Shown here one piece after another: positions 13,650-21,078 of a stretch of 64,000 nucleotides of DNA. Source of the DNA: an uncultured Clostridia bacterium (lineage in GTDB: Bacteria > Bacillota > Clostridia > Christensenellales > Aristaeellaceae); assembly GCA_946414315.1 (NCBI GenBank), contig CAMKNZ010000007.1:25952-89951 (forward strand), in the 5' to 3' direction. The position numbers and the translations under genes are program-made. Numbering within the stretch: position 1 is the first letter of the stretch; the number at the start of each line of letters is the position of its first letter. A model generated the notes under the pieces. It was not told the origin of the DNA. It ran no database searches and worked only from the letters and a program-made list of their open reading frames with translations.

Positions 13650-14633
13650 TTACCGGATGACAGCGAAGGCGATCACGGCCGCGTAGACCAGGACCATGAG
13701 GGCGCCCTCCGCGCGGTTGATCCGCTTGCCCACCAGGGCGAAGATCCAGGTGATCAGCGTGATGGCGATCAGGATCAGCAGGTCCCAGACGGAGGCGACG
13801 TTCACTGTCACCGGATGAATGGAAGCGGAGACGCCGAGGATCATCATCATGTTGAAGATGTTCGAGCCGATCACGTTGCCGACGGCCAGCTCCGTTTCCT
13901 CCTTCTTCGCGGCCACCAGGGAGGTGACCAGTTCCGGAAGGGAGGTGCCTACGGAGCACACCGTCAGGCCGATCAGGGTCTCGGTCATGCCCAGGGTCCG
14001 GGCGATCTCCTTGGCGCTGTAAACGACCGCCTGGCCGCCGGCGACGATCAGGACCGTGCCGGCGAGGATCAGCAGGGCGCATTTGCCCTTGGTATACTTG
14101 AAGCCGAAGCTGTCCTCCTCTTCCCGGCGGCTTTTCTTCGCCTCCCGGGTCAGAAGGTAAATATACCCGATGAAAACCACCAGCAGCGCCAGCGCGATAG
14201 GCCGGGTCACGGTTCCCGCGACGGACTGCATCGGCGCACGGAGCAGTTCCCCGCCGAAGAGCCCCAGGCCGCCCATCAGCAGGAACATCGCAATGGTGGG
14301 CACGGTGACGACGGCAAAATCCTTCTTCAGCACCTTGCCGTCCACCGGGATCGGCCGCACCACCGCGCAGACGCCCAGCACCATCAGGATATTAAAGATA
14401 TTGGAACCGACGACGTTGCTGAAAGCGATCTCGTTGGAGCCTTCCACCGCCGCGACCGTACTGACCGCCAGCTCAGGCGCGCTGGTGCCCATGGCCACGA
14501 TCGTCAGGCCGACGATCATGGCGGGTACGCGGAAGATCCGCGCCAGCGAGGCGCTTCCGTCGACAAAAAGATCCGCGCCTTTGATCAGCGCGGCAAAACC
14601 GATAATAAGGATCAGGATGTTCAGGAAAATCAT
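13650..14633 (-). CDS. Calcium/sodium antiporter, CaCA family (YrbG-like)
   Basis: This 327-residue polytopic membrane protein has the two inverted alpha-repeat signatures of the cation/Ca2+ exchanger family: AMGTSAPELAVS with NVVGSNIFNILMVLGV in the first half, and SVGTSLPELVTS with NVIGSNIFNMMMILGV in the second. The catalytic acidic residues are present in both repeats. About ten membrane segments are expected, and the length is typical. It starts four bases after the stop of the LRR lipoprotein gene, so the two form one transcription unit. This housekeeping-type gene lies between phage capsid and connector genes, which is unusual. Confidence 0.92.
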   Translation of the reverse strand: MIFLNILILIIGFAALIKGADLFVDGSASLARIFRVPAMIVGLTIVAMGTSAPELAVSTVAAVEGSNEIAFSNVVGSNIFNILMVLGVCAVVRPIPVDGKVLKKDFAVVTVPTIAMFLLMGGLGLFGGELLRAPMQSVAGTVTRPIALALLVVFIGYIYLLTREAKKSRREEEDSFGFKYTKGKCALLILAGTVLIVAGGQAVVYSAKEIARTLGMTETLIGLTVCSVGTSLPELVTSLVAAKKEETELAVGNVIGSNIFNMMMILGVSASIHPVTVNVASVWDLLILIAITLITWIFALVGKRINRAEGALMVLVYAAVIAFAVIR

Positions 14634-14637
14634 GGGG

Positions 14638-16095
14638 TTATTCCTCGATCAGGTCGCTCAGGTCCGGCAGGATGCTCAGCTGCGCCTCGTCAAATGTGTT
14701 CGGTCCGATCACTTCCAGGTCTTCCGGAAGCTCGATCGAATCCAGTTTCACGCACAGGGAGAAGGCGTAGTCGCCGATATACTCCACCGGGTCGGGGATC
14801 ACGATCTCCGTGAGGGCGGTGCAGCAGAAGAAGGCCCGTTCGCCGATTTCTTCCAGTTCTTCCGGCAGGGTGATCTCCGTCAGGCCGCTGCAGCCCGAGA
14901 AGGTGGAGGGATTGATCGTATACAGTTCGGAGGGAAGGGTCAGGCTCGTCAGGGACATGCACTTGTTGAAAGCGGAGGGCCCGATATATCCGCAGCCGTC
15001 CGGGATCAGGATCTCTTCCAGGCCGGTGCATTCGCTGAAGGCTTCGCTGCCGATATAGTCCACGGATTCGGGCAGGACGACCTTTTTAAGGCTCCTGTCG
15101 CCCATGAACGCGCCGCCGCCGATGTAGGTCAGGCCGTCCGGCAGGATGATCTCTTCCAGGTCGCTGCAGCCGGCGAAGGTGTTCTTGCCGATGGTGGTCA
15201 CACCCTGGGGCAGTTTCACGGAAACCAGGCTGGAACAGTCGCGGAACGCCTGTTCCCCGATGGAGGTGATCGTTTCCGGCATGTTCAGTTCCTTCAGGCT
15301 TTCGCAGCGGGAGAAGGCGCGCTCGGCAATGGAGGTCACTTCGTCCGGGAAGGTCACGTTGTCCAGCTTGACGCAGCCGAAGAACGCGTCTGAACCGATG
15401 GTGGAGATCTCCGTATCCTCAAGGTTGATCTGCGCCAGGTTCTCACAGCCGTAGAAGGCCCGGCGGCCGATGGCGGTCAGCGCGACAGCGCCTTCCTCAT
15501 CCGACTTTTTCCGGATCTTCAGCCTGGTGATGTTCGTGCACTCATAGAACGCTTCCGCACCGATGATGCGGGTGCCGTTCTTGACCTCATATTTTCCTTT
15601 TTCATTCATCCTGGAGTAATAGACCAGGCGGTAGTCATTCTGGCTGTAGAGGACGCCGTCCACCATCTTCAGGTTTTTGTTGTCCGGATCAATGATGAGA
15701 TCGTAGAGCACTTCGCAGCCGGCGAAGGGATTCACGCCGACCTCGGTCAGGCTTGCCGGGATCTCCACGCTTTCCAGGCTGGAGCAGCGCTTGAAAACGG
15801 AATCACCCAGGGAAACGATCCCTTCCGGGATGATCACGTCCGTAACATTGGTGTTCGACTGGAAAGCCGAAGGGCCGATCGCCGTCACGGCGACGCCCTC
15901 CAGCTCGGAAGGGATCGTTACGGAGACGGCCTGGCCGGTATACTTTTTGATCATGGCCGTTCCGTCGTCCTGGATTGTATAAAGATAATCGCCGGAAGTA
16001 AGTTCCTGGCCGGTTACAGACTCGCCGCAGGCAGCAAAAAGGGTACAGCAAAGAAAGAGAAGGCTGATCAGCAGACAAGAAATACGCTTTCTCAA
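14638..16095 (-). CDS. BspA-like leucine-rich-repeat lipoprotein
   Basis: This 485-residue protein starts at a TTG with AAGGGGGAT upstream. It has a lipoprotein signal (LLISLLFLCCTLFAAC) and then an N-terminal YLYTIQDDGTAMIKKYTG segment. From about residue 55 to the end it is made of about 16 LRR_5-type repeats of roughly 23 residues (AFxxCxxLxxIxLPxxVxxIG). The protein at 24224 shares this organisation. BspA-like proteins are surface proteins linked to adhesion in gut bacteria. A sigma-A-type promoter lies upstream. It is transcribed with the CaCA antiporter. Confidence 0.88.
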   Translation of the reverse strand: MRKRISCLLISLLFLCCTLFAACGESVTGQELTSGDYLYTIQDDGTAMIKKYTGQAVSVTIPSELEGVAVTAIGPSAFQSNTNVTDVIIPEGIVSLGDSVFKRCSSLESVEIPASLTEVGVNPFAGCEVLYDLIIDPDNKNLKMVDGVLYSQNDYRLVYYSRMNEKGKYEVKNGTRIIGAEAFYECTNITRLKIRKKSDEEGAVALTAIGRRAFYGCENLAQINLEDTEISTIGSDAFFGCVKLDNVTFPDEVTSIAERAFSRCESLKELNMPETITSIGEQAFRDCSSLVSVKLPQGVTTIGKNTFAGCSDLEEIILPDGLTYIGGGAFMGDRSLKKVVLPESVDYIGSEAFSECTGLEEILIPDGCGYIGPSAFNKCMSLTSLTLPSELYTINPSTFSGCSGLTEITLPEELEEIGERAFFCCTALTEIVIPDPVEYIGDYAFSLCVKLDSIELPEDLEVIGPNTFDEAQLSILPDLSDLIEE

Positions 16096-16143
16096 CTCGG
16101 ATATCCCCCTTGCGTTTGGCTATGTTTCACCTGTCTTTCATTT

Positions 16144-16172
16144 ATCATACCGGTTTTTGGCCGGTTCGTCAA
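16144..16172 (-). promoter_or_regulatory. Sigma-A-type promoter of the LRR lipoprotein-antiporter unit
   Basis: On the minus strand TTGACG (16172-16167) and TATGAT (16149-16144) are separated by 17 bases. The spacer contains ACCGGCC and ACCGGT motifs that could pair. Confidence 0.7.
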
Positions 16173-16197
16173 ATGTTTTGTTGCCTGCGGTCAAGCG

Positions 16198-16461
16198 TTA
16201 TTCCGCGGTTTTCCTGGCGGGAGCGCGTTTGCGTCCCGCCGCGTCCGCCCCCTCCCCGGGATCGGCCTCCAGCTGCTTCTTCTGCGCCGGGGTGACGGAG
16301 GCTTCCAGGGAGCCTTCGTCCACCAGCATCCGGAACAACGGATCCTCCCGGATCGCTTCGGGGGCCTCGTGGAAGGTCAGTCGGTTGGCGGCGCTGATCC
16401 GGTGGATCAGCTCGCCTTTGGCGTTGTGGAAGTCCGCGCAGACGCGGGACAGGATGAGCAT
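16198..16461 (-). CDS. Small phage protein downstream of the major capsid gene
   Basis: This 87-residue protein (MLILSRVCADFHNAKGELIHRISAAN ... KKQLEADPGEGADAAGRKR) starts 15 bases after the capsid gene and ends in an Ala/Lys/Arg-rich tail. Short proteins of this kind commonly lie between the capsid and connector genes of DUF2184-type phages. They have a compact N-terminal beta segment and a charged tail. No function is known. The gene is the last before the large insert that separates the head genes from the connector gene. Confidence 0.6.
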   Translation of the reverse strand: MLILSRVCADFHNAKGELIHRISAANRLTFHEAPEAIREDPLFRMLVDEGSLEASVTPAQKKQLEADPGEGADAAGRKRAPARKTAE

Positions 16462-16476
16462 GGGTCATTCCTCCTT

Positions 16477-17448
16477 TCAGATTCCGTCTAAATATCTGAC
16501 CGTGGAAGGATACAGGAACCGGACCTCGCTGAACTGCGCGATGTAGGGGATCTTGATGCGCATGTCAGAGTATTCCGTGTCCATCCGGCGCAGGGGCTGG
16601 GTCAGGTTGAAGCAGATGCGGTCCACCCGGTTCATATAGACCACCATGCGGTCGGAGCCGTTGGAGCCGATGCCGCTGCACCATTTGCAGGGAGAGATCG
16701 TCAGCTCGCCGCCCTGCTGGGCGGACAGGTTGTTCTCCAGCACATAGGTGAGGATGGACCGTTCCGAATCGTCGGACACCTTGCGGGTGACCAGGGCGCC
16801 GAACTGCTGCACCGGGATCAGGATATGGTTGGGCAGGGCGTCGGAGGAGCAGTCGTTGTCCCGCCAGAGGGCGGAGATGGCGGTGTTGATATCGTTCAGG
16901 ATCTCGTCCGCGGTCTTGTACTGCCACTGGGTGTCGGAGCCGCCGGAGGTGTGGGGATCCGCGGAGGCGCGGAGCACCGAGGGGTTGTTGCACAGGCCGG
17001 TGGAGGTCACCTTCGTGAAGCCGGTGTAGACGTTCCGGTCGATCAGCTTATCGCAGTGGAGCCGGATGCCCTTGTTCAGGAAGGTTTCCGGATCCCGGCC
17101 CACCTGCATCATCTTTTCCCGCTCCAGGGTGGAAAAGGACATGTATTCGGCAAAATTGAAGGTCCGGGCCACCTGCTTGGACATGTCCGCCTGGATGACG
17201 GGAATGTCGTTGGCCGCCTCAAAGAAAAGGTTGTCGTCGTCCCCGCCGGAAGAGGCGTAGGTGACGTCCACGGAGGCGATGGACTCCAGCAGCCCGCCGC
17301 CGGTGATGACCGGCATATCCCGGGGCCAGTCCGTGCCGGAAAGGGGTTCCAGGATCACGTCGTCCACCTTCTCCAGCTCCTTCATGAGGAAGGTGTAGGA
17401 ATCGTTCACCGCCAGGCGGCGGGTCCGGATGGGAGGGGTTTTATACAT
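16477..17448 (-). CDS. Phage major capsid protein (DUF2184-like)
   Basis: This 323-residue protein lies in the capsid position, after the DUF2213 and cement genes. It contains SYTFLMKELEKVDDVILEPL near the N-terminus and AEYMSFSTLEREKMMQVGRDPETFLNKGIRLHCDKLIDR in the middle. The C-terminal YMNRVDRICFNLTQPLRRM and YIAQFSEVRFLYPSTV fit encapsulin/HK97-fold capsid proteins of the DUF2184 type. AAGGAGATC precedes the ATG. There is no sign of decay. Confidence 0.75.
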   Translation of the reverse strand: MYKTPPIRTRRLAVNDSYTFLMKELEKVDDVILEPLSGTDWPRDMPVITGGGLLESIASVDVTYASSGGDDDNLFFEAANDIPVIQADMSKQVARTFNFAEYMSFSTLEREKMMQVGRDPETFLNKGIRLHCDKLIDRNVYTGFTKVTSTGLCNNPSVLRASADPHTSGGSDTQWQYKTADEILNDINTAISALWRDNDCSSDALPNHILIPVQQFGALVTRKVSDDSERSILTYVLENNLSAQQGGELTISPCKWCSGIGSNGSDRMVVYMNRVDRICFNLTQPLRRMDTEYSDMRIKIPYIAQFSEVRFLYPSTVRYLDGI

Positions 17449-17476
17449 AATGATCTCCTTTCATATATGGGTATGA

Positions 17477-17989
17477 TCAAATGATGTTCCGCCTGTTGAC
17501 GACGGCTTCGCAGCAGCCGGACCAGCCGGTCCGGGGATTGCGGATGCGGACGTTCTCCAGCAGGACCGTGGATCCCGAGGACCCGGCCGTGGCCGTCAGC
17601 TTGCCGTCGGACTTGCGGATATACAGCTTGCCGCCCCGGCCGCCGGAAACGGTGGTCGCCAGCGCCACGCTGCCCCGGACCAGGACTTCCATCAGATCGT
17701 TGGCGTGCCAGGCGCCGGTCTCACCGGCGGAGTCCGGGTCGTTGAACTGCCCCCGGGGATAGGCGTCCGGGGTCTTGTCCGCCACCCGGACGGCGAAGCC
17801 CAGGAAACTTGCAAACTCCTGGGGCGATTCCAGGTCGAACGGCACGGCGCCGTTCTCGGTCATGAAGACCGGAGTGCCGAAGGGGATATCGACCCCCGAA
17901 GCGTTCCGGACAGAGATCACGATATCGTCCACGGAGCGGGTGACCGTCCCCGGGTATCCGTATCCGAAAGCGTCCAGTACTTTGCCCAT
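17477..17989 (-). CDS. Capsid cement / decoration protein
   Basis: This 170-residue, strand-rich protein (GYGYPGTVTRSVDDIVISVRNASG ... GTPVFMTENGAVPFD) lies between the DUF2213 and capsid genes. Size, position and the GTPVF-type segment match the structural cement or decoration proteins (P22 gp24-like and related) that stabilise capsids. GAAAGGAGAG precedes the ATG. The family name is from memory and the match is by pattern only. Confidence 0.6.
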   Translation of the reverse strand: MGKVLDAFGYGYPGTVTRSVDDIVISVRNASGVDIPFGTPVFMTENGAVPFDLESPQEFASFLGFAVRVADKTPDAYPRGQFNDPDSAGETGAWHANDLMEVLVRGSVALATTVSGGRGGKLYIRKSDGKLTATAGSSGSTVLLENVRIRNPRTGWSGCCEAVVNRRNII

Positions 17990-18010
17990 ATTCGTTTCTC
18001 TCCTTTCCGG

Positions 18011-19264
18011 TCACTTATGGTAATTAGCGTTGCGCTTTTCCATAATCTTCCGGCCCAGGTCCGCGGAGGCGGGCGCCGTCCGCCTGCGGGCGGAAGCCAG
18101 AGCCGCGTAGGCGTCCGTTCCGGTGGTTCCCCGCCCGGAGCCGCGGGTGCGGCGGAGGCGGGCGGCGATATCGCCGGCCATCTTCCGGCGCGCCTTCTTC
18201 GGCATCCGGACCAGCACCGGCCGCACGGCCGCCAGGGCTGCCCGCAGCGCGTCATCCGTCCGGAGGGTCTCCGGCAGCGGTTCTTCCTCCCCGTCTCCTT
18301 CCTCCTCCAGGATCACTGAGGCCACGGGTTCCAGGATCTCCTCCATGGCGGCGGAAACCTCTTCCGCCATCGGATCCGCGGCTTCCGAAGCTTCAAGGGC
18401 TTCTTCGACCGCTTCCGCGATCTCTTCGGGGATGTCGTCCGCGGCGGCAGGCGTCAGCAGGGCGATGATCTGATCCAGGCGGGAAAGGATGTCGGCAAGG
18501 GACGCTTCGTCGATGGCGATCACGGTCTCCGCGTTTTCGACGGCAGGCGTTTCTTCGGGTCCGGCTGCCCCGGCAACGGCTTCGGCGACAGCTTCGGCAG
18601 CGGCTTCAGCCGGTTCCGTTTCCGGTTCGATCATCTCTTCGATGAATTCGGCGACGGTCTCGATATCGCCGTCTTTGGCCATCCGGGCCAGGACTTTGGA
18701 CAGGGATTTCTTCATGTGTGTGTCTCCTTTCATTTCGGTTGCTTTATGATCATGTATCGAAACGCGGGCGCCCGCGCGGCCGGCATCGACTACCGCCACG
18801 TGGTTCCCGCGGATCTTCCGCTGGAGATACTGTCCGTTCTCCTCGCACAGCTCATAGGTGTAGCCGCAGGAGATCTCCCGCTTGCCCTCCTCCAGGATGG
18901 CGGTGATCAGCGCCGGATCGGTGATGATCAGGTCCGCCAGGAGCAGGTCGGACTCTTCCCCGCTGCCCCGCCGCACATTGTGGGCGTGGCCTTTCTGCAG
19001 GGCGCGGATATTGAAAACATCCACCCCGTCGGGCGGATGATCGTTGGTGACCGGCATCCCTTCAAAGGACGCGATCGTCGCTTCGGAAAAAACTTCTTCT
19101 TCCGTCCGGATGACCGGAACCGGGCTGTTCCCGGGCATTCCTAACTCCTCCGGCAGGTACTCCTGCACGCCCGTGCGTGCCACCGGCACATTCAGGCATA
19201 AGAGGTAGCCTTCAGGTTCCCTGCGGGATATATTCTCCGACAGGCGCGTTCCGTAATACTGCAA
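18011..19264 (-). CDS. DUF2213-type phage protein: prohead protease/scaffold candidate
   Basis: This 417-residue protein starts at a TTG with GGAGG upstream. Residues 1-180 match the DUF2213 pattern (YLLCLNVPVARTGVQEYLPEEL, EGMPVTNDHPPDGVDV, GKREISCGYT, GNHVAVVDAGRAG), which is associated with head maturation. Residues 200-360 are extremely Ala/Glu-rich and probably form a coiled coil, as in scaffold proteins. The C-terminus is Arg-rich. The fused layout would supply both protease and scaffold. A leader-peptide gene is divergent immediately upstream, where the minor head (MuF-type) gene would be expected. Confidence 0.7.
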   Translation of the reverse strand: MQYYGTRLSENISRREPEGYLLCLNVPVARTGVQEYLPEELGMPGNSPVPVIRTEEEVFSEATIASFEGMPVTNDHPPDGVDVFNIRALQKGHAHNVRRGSGEESDLLLADLIITDPALITAILEEGKREISCGYTYELCEENGQYLQRKIRGNHVAVVDAGRAGARVSIHDHKATEMKGDTHMKKSLSKVLARMAKDGDIETVAEFIEEMIEPETEPAEAAAEAVAEAVAGAAGPEETPAVENAETVIAIDEASLADILSRLDQIIALLTPAAADDIPEEIAEAVEEALEASEAADPMAEEVSAAMEEILEPVASVILEEEGDGEEEPLPETLRTDDALRAALAAVRPVLVRMPKKARRKMAGDIAARLRRTRGSGRGTTGTDAYAALASARRRTAPASADLGRKIMEKRNANYHK

Positions 19265-19297
19265 TCTTTTTTCCTCCTTTTTTTCTGGTTTTCCCGG

Positions 19298-19332
19298 TGC
19301 CAGCCCCTTCCGCCGGCCCGTATAAACAGACG
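19298..19332 (+). promoter_or_regulatory. Shared element, copy 8: alternative-sigma-like promoter of the 19379 gene
   Basis: TGCCAGCCCC at 19298 and CCGTATAAACAGACG ending at 19332 have the standard 22-base offset. The element ends 47 bases before the start codon at 19379, as in the 2359 paralogue (46 bases). Confidence 0.55.
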
Positions 19333-19378
19333 GACCCCCATTTCAGGCGCAAGCCGCAGAAGAAGGAGCAGGAAAGCT

Positions 19379-19582
19379 ATGACGATCGACGAACTGGAAC
19401 TGACCCCCGACGAGATTCTCCGGATTACCCGGGGCGGACAACGGCCCCTCCTGGCCAATGTATGCTTCCATCATTTTGTTTCCACCGGGAAACAGCGGGA
19501 AGGCCGGTTTTTCTTCCCCCGGATCCGGAAGGAATATGAGTATCAGTGCGAATACTGCGGCAAGGTGAGATGGTCTGCCTGA
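19379..19582 (+). CDS. Double-glycine leader protein with a CFHH / CxxCG metal-binding-type domain
   Basis: This 67-residue precursor has the leader MTIDELELTPDEILRITRGG and a 47-residue mature part with CFHHFVSTGK, FFPRIRKEYEY, CEYCGKVRW. The order and spacing of C-F-H-H, TGK, FP, Y, CxxCG and W match the 2359 protein, 17 kb away. AGAAGGAG precedes the ATG. The cysteines and histidines could bind one zinc ion. Function is unknown. It is the first gene of a plus-strand cassette between the DUF2213 and portal genes. Confidence 0.75.
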   Translation: MTIDELELTPDEILRITRGGQRPLLANVCFHHFVSTGKQREGRFFFPRIRKEYEYQCEYCGKVRWSA

Positions 19583-19597
19583 CCATCCCTTCTTTCT

Positions 19598-19627
19598 TTG
19601 ACAAAAGCGCCTCTTTTTCAGTATGAT
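19598..19627 (+). promoter_or_regulatory. Sigma-A-type promoter of the phosphodiesterase gene
   Basis: TTGACA and TATGAT are separated by 18 bases. The -10 box ends 48 bases before the start at 19676. Confidence 0.7.
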
Positions 19628-19675
19628 AAAAGCAGCAACAACGCCGCCTGGAATCAGCGGGAAAAGAGGCCGGAT

Positions 19676-20158
19676 ATGGATCAGACCGGTACGGTGAAAG
19701 TCGCTGTGATCTCGGATACCCACGGGCTCCTGCGCAGGGAGGTCGTGGCGGAGCTCCGGGACTGCACCCACATCATCCACGCGGGCGATATCGTCCGGGA
19801 ATCAGACCTGGACGAGCTCAGGCTTTACGGCTCGATCTATGCCGTCCGGGGCAACAACGACCTGTGGCAGAGCGGGCTCAGCGACCTGGCAGGCGTCCTG
19901 TGGTTTCAGATCGCAGGCGTTTCCTTTGTCATGACCCACGACCGGTATGACGTTCCCCGGAACCTGGACGGCGTCCAGGCTGTGATTTTCGGCCATTCCC
20001 ACCGCTACAGTGAAGTCTGGTCCGACGGCAGGCTCTGGCTGAATCCCGGAAGCTGCGGCCGCGCCCGTTTCGGCGGGGACGTGACCATGGCGAAGATGAC
20101 CCTGCGGAACGGAAAGATCCTGGGCGTACAGCGGATTGACTTTGAGAAAGAAGGCTGA
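19676..20158 (+). CDS. Metallophosphoesterase (YfcE/MJ0936-type)
   Basis: This 160-residue protein has the calcineurin-like phosphodiesterase motifs in order: VAVISDTHG, HAGDIV, VRGNND, MTHD and FGHSHR, followed by LNPGSCG. These supply the two-metal site. Proteins of this size hydrolyse phosphodiesters, and the substrate is not predictable. The preferred start is the ATG at 19676 with AAGAGG upstream. An in-frame extension to 19598 includes the promoter and was rejected. It is followed two bases later by the HEAT-like protein gene. Confidence 0.88.
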   Translation: MDQTGTVKVAVISDTHGLLRREVVAELRDCTHIIHAGDIVRESDLDELRLYGSIYAVRGNNDLWQSGLSDLAGVLWFQIAGVSFVMTHDRYDVPRNLDGVQAVIFGHSHRYSEVWSDGRLWLNPGSCGRARFGGDVTMAKMTLRNGKILGVQRIDFEKEG

Positions 20159-20160
20159 CC

Positions 20161-21078
20161 ATGAAGATCCTTGATCAGATCAGAAACCTGTTTTTCGGCA
20201 AAAAAGCTGAAGAGGCTCCCCCGCCCAAATCCCCGGATCAGTACGCCTGGCCGGAGGACCGGGAACTGATCCTGCAGCTGCTGGACAGCGGGGACGATTT
20301 CAGGGCCCGGGCACAGGCGGTCACCCTGCTGCCGTACCCGGAGGAACGGGAGCGGATCATCCGGATCGCGAAGGAAGACCGGGACGACTTCGTCCGGGAC
20401 TTCGCGATCGAAAAGCTGCGGTATCCCGATGACCGGGACGTGCTGGCCGCCCTGGCGGAAAGCGAGACCAACTACCAGCTGGTCAGGCGCGCCGTGGAAA
20501 TGCTGCCCTGGCCGGAAGAAAAGGAAGAGCTGCTGAAACTTGCCCGGGCGGACAATTATCCGGTGTTCGCCGTGAAGAAGCTGGACAGCACCGTCGATCC
20601 GGCCGTCCCGGAAGGCATCGCGCTGAACGCCTTCGACCGGGAGGCGCGGCAGGCCGCCGCGGCCCTGCTGGAATATCCCCGGAGCAAAGACGCGCTGGAA
20701 CAGTATGTCCTGTCGGACGATCCCCTGCTGGACCGCCGGGCCGCCATCGAAAAGCTGCCTTATCCGGAATGCCGGGAAACGCTGGTGAAAGCCGCAACGT
20801 CCTGCCCCCATGAAATATCCCGGGCCTTCGCCGTCAGCCGGCTGCCCTGGCCGGAGGAAAAGGAACTCCTCGAAACCCTCGCCCATTCAGGGGAAGAGAG
20901 CTTCGCCAAAGCCGCCGCGATGCTGGCCATGGCCAGGGGCGGCATATGCCCGGCCTGCGGCAAGCCTGTCAAAAACTATACGAAGACCGTCTATATGAAC
21001 GACGATCCCAACGACGTTTCAAAGGAATGCGAGGCCTGCCTGTGCGAAGCCTGCGGCTGGGAATGGGTGAACGACTGA
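20161..21078 (+). CDS. HEAT-like repeat protein with C-terminal zinc-ribbon-type domain
   Basis: This 305-residue protein starts MKILDQIRNLFFGKK. From about residue 30 to 255 it contains helical repeats with LPYPEERE, LPWPEEKE and LRYPDDRD turns (about eight units). It ends with CPACGKPV and CEACLCEACGWEW, which form two CxxC pairs. It probably binds protein. AGAAAGAAGGCTGACC precedes the ATG. It is co-transcribed with the phosphodiesterase. Its last 88 bases overlap the convergent portal gene on the other strand. Confidence 0.78.
   Translation: MKILDQIRNLFFGKKAEEAPPPKSPDQYAWPEDRELILQLLDSGDDFRARAQAVTLLPYPEERERIIRIAKEDRDDFVRDFAIEKLRYPDDRDVLAALAESETNYQLVRRAVEMLPWPEEKEELLKLARADNYPVFAVKKLDSTVDPAVPEGIALNAFDREARQAAAALLEYPRSKDALEQYVLSDDPLLDRRAAIEKLPYPECRETLVKAATSCPHEISRAFAVSRLPWPEEKELLETLAHSGEESFAKAAAMLAMARGGICPACGKPVKNYTKTVYMNDDPNDVSKECEACLCEACGWEWVND

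Noticed and set aside
13578..14813. 411-codon plus-strand frame opposite the CaCA antiporter
   Set aside because: It is antisense to a clear antiporter, starts inside a terminator-repeat region and is biased to His, Asp and Gly.
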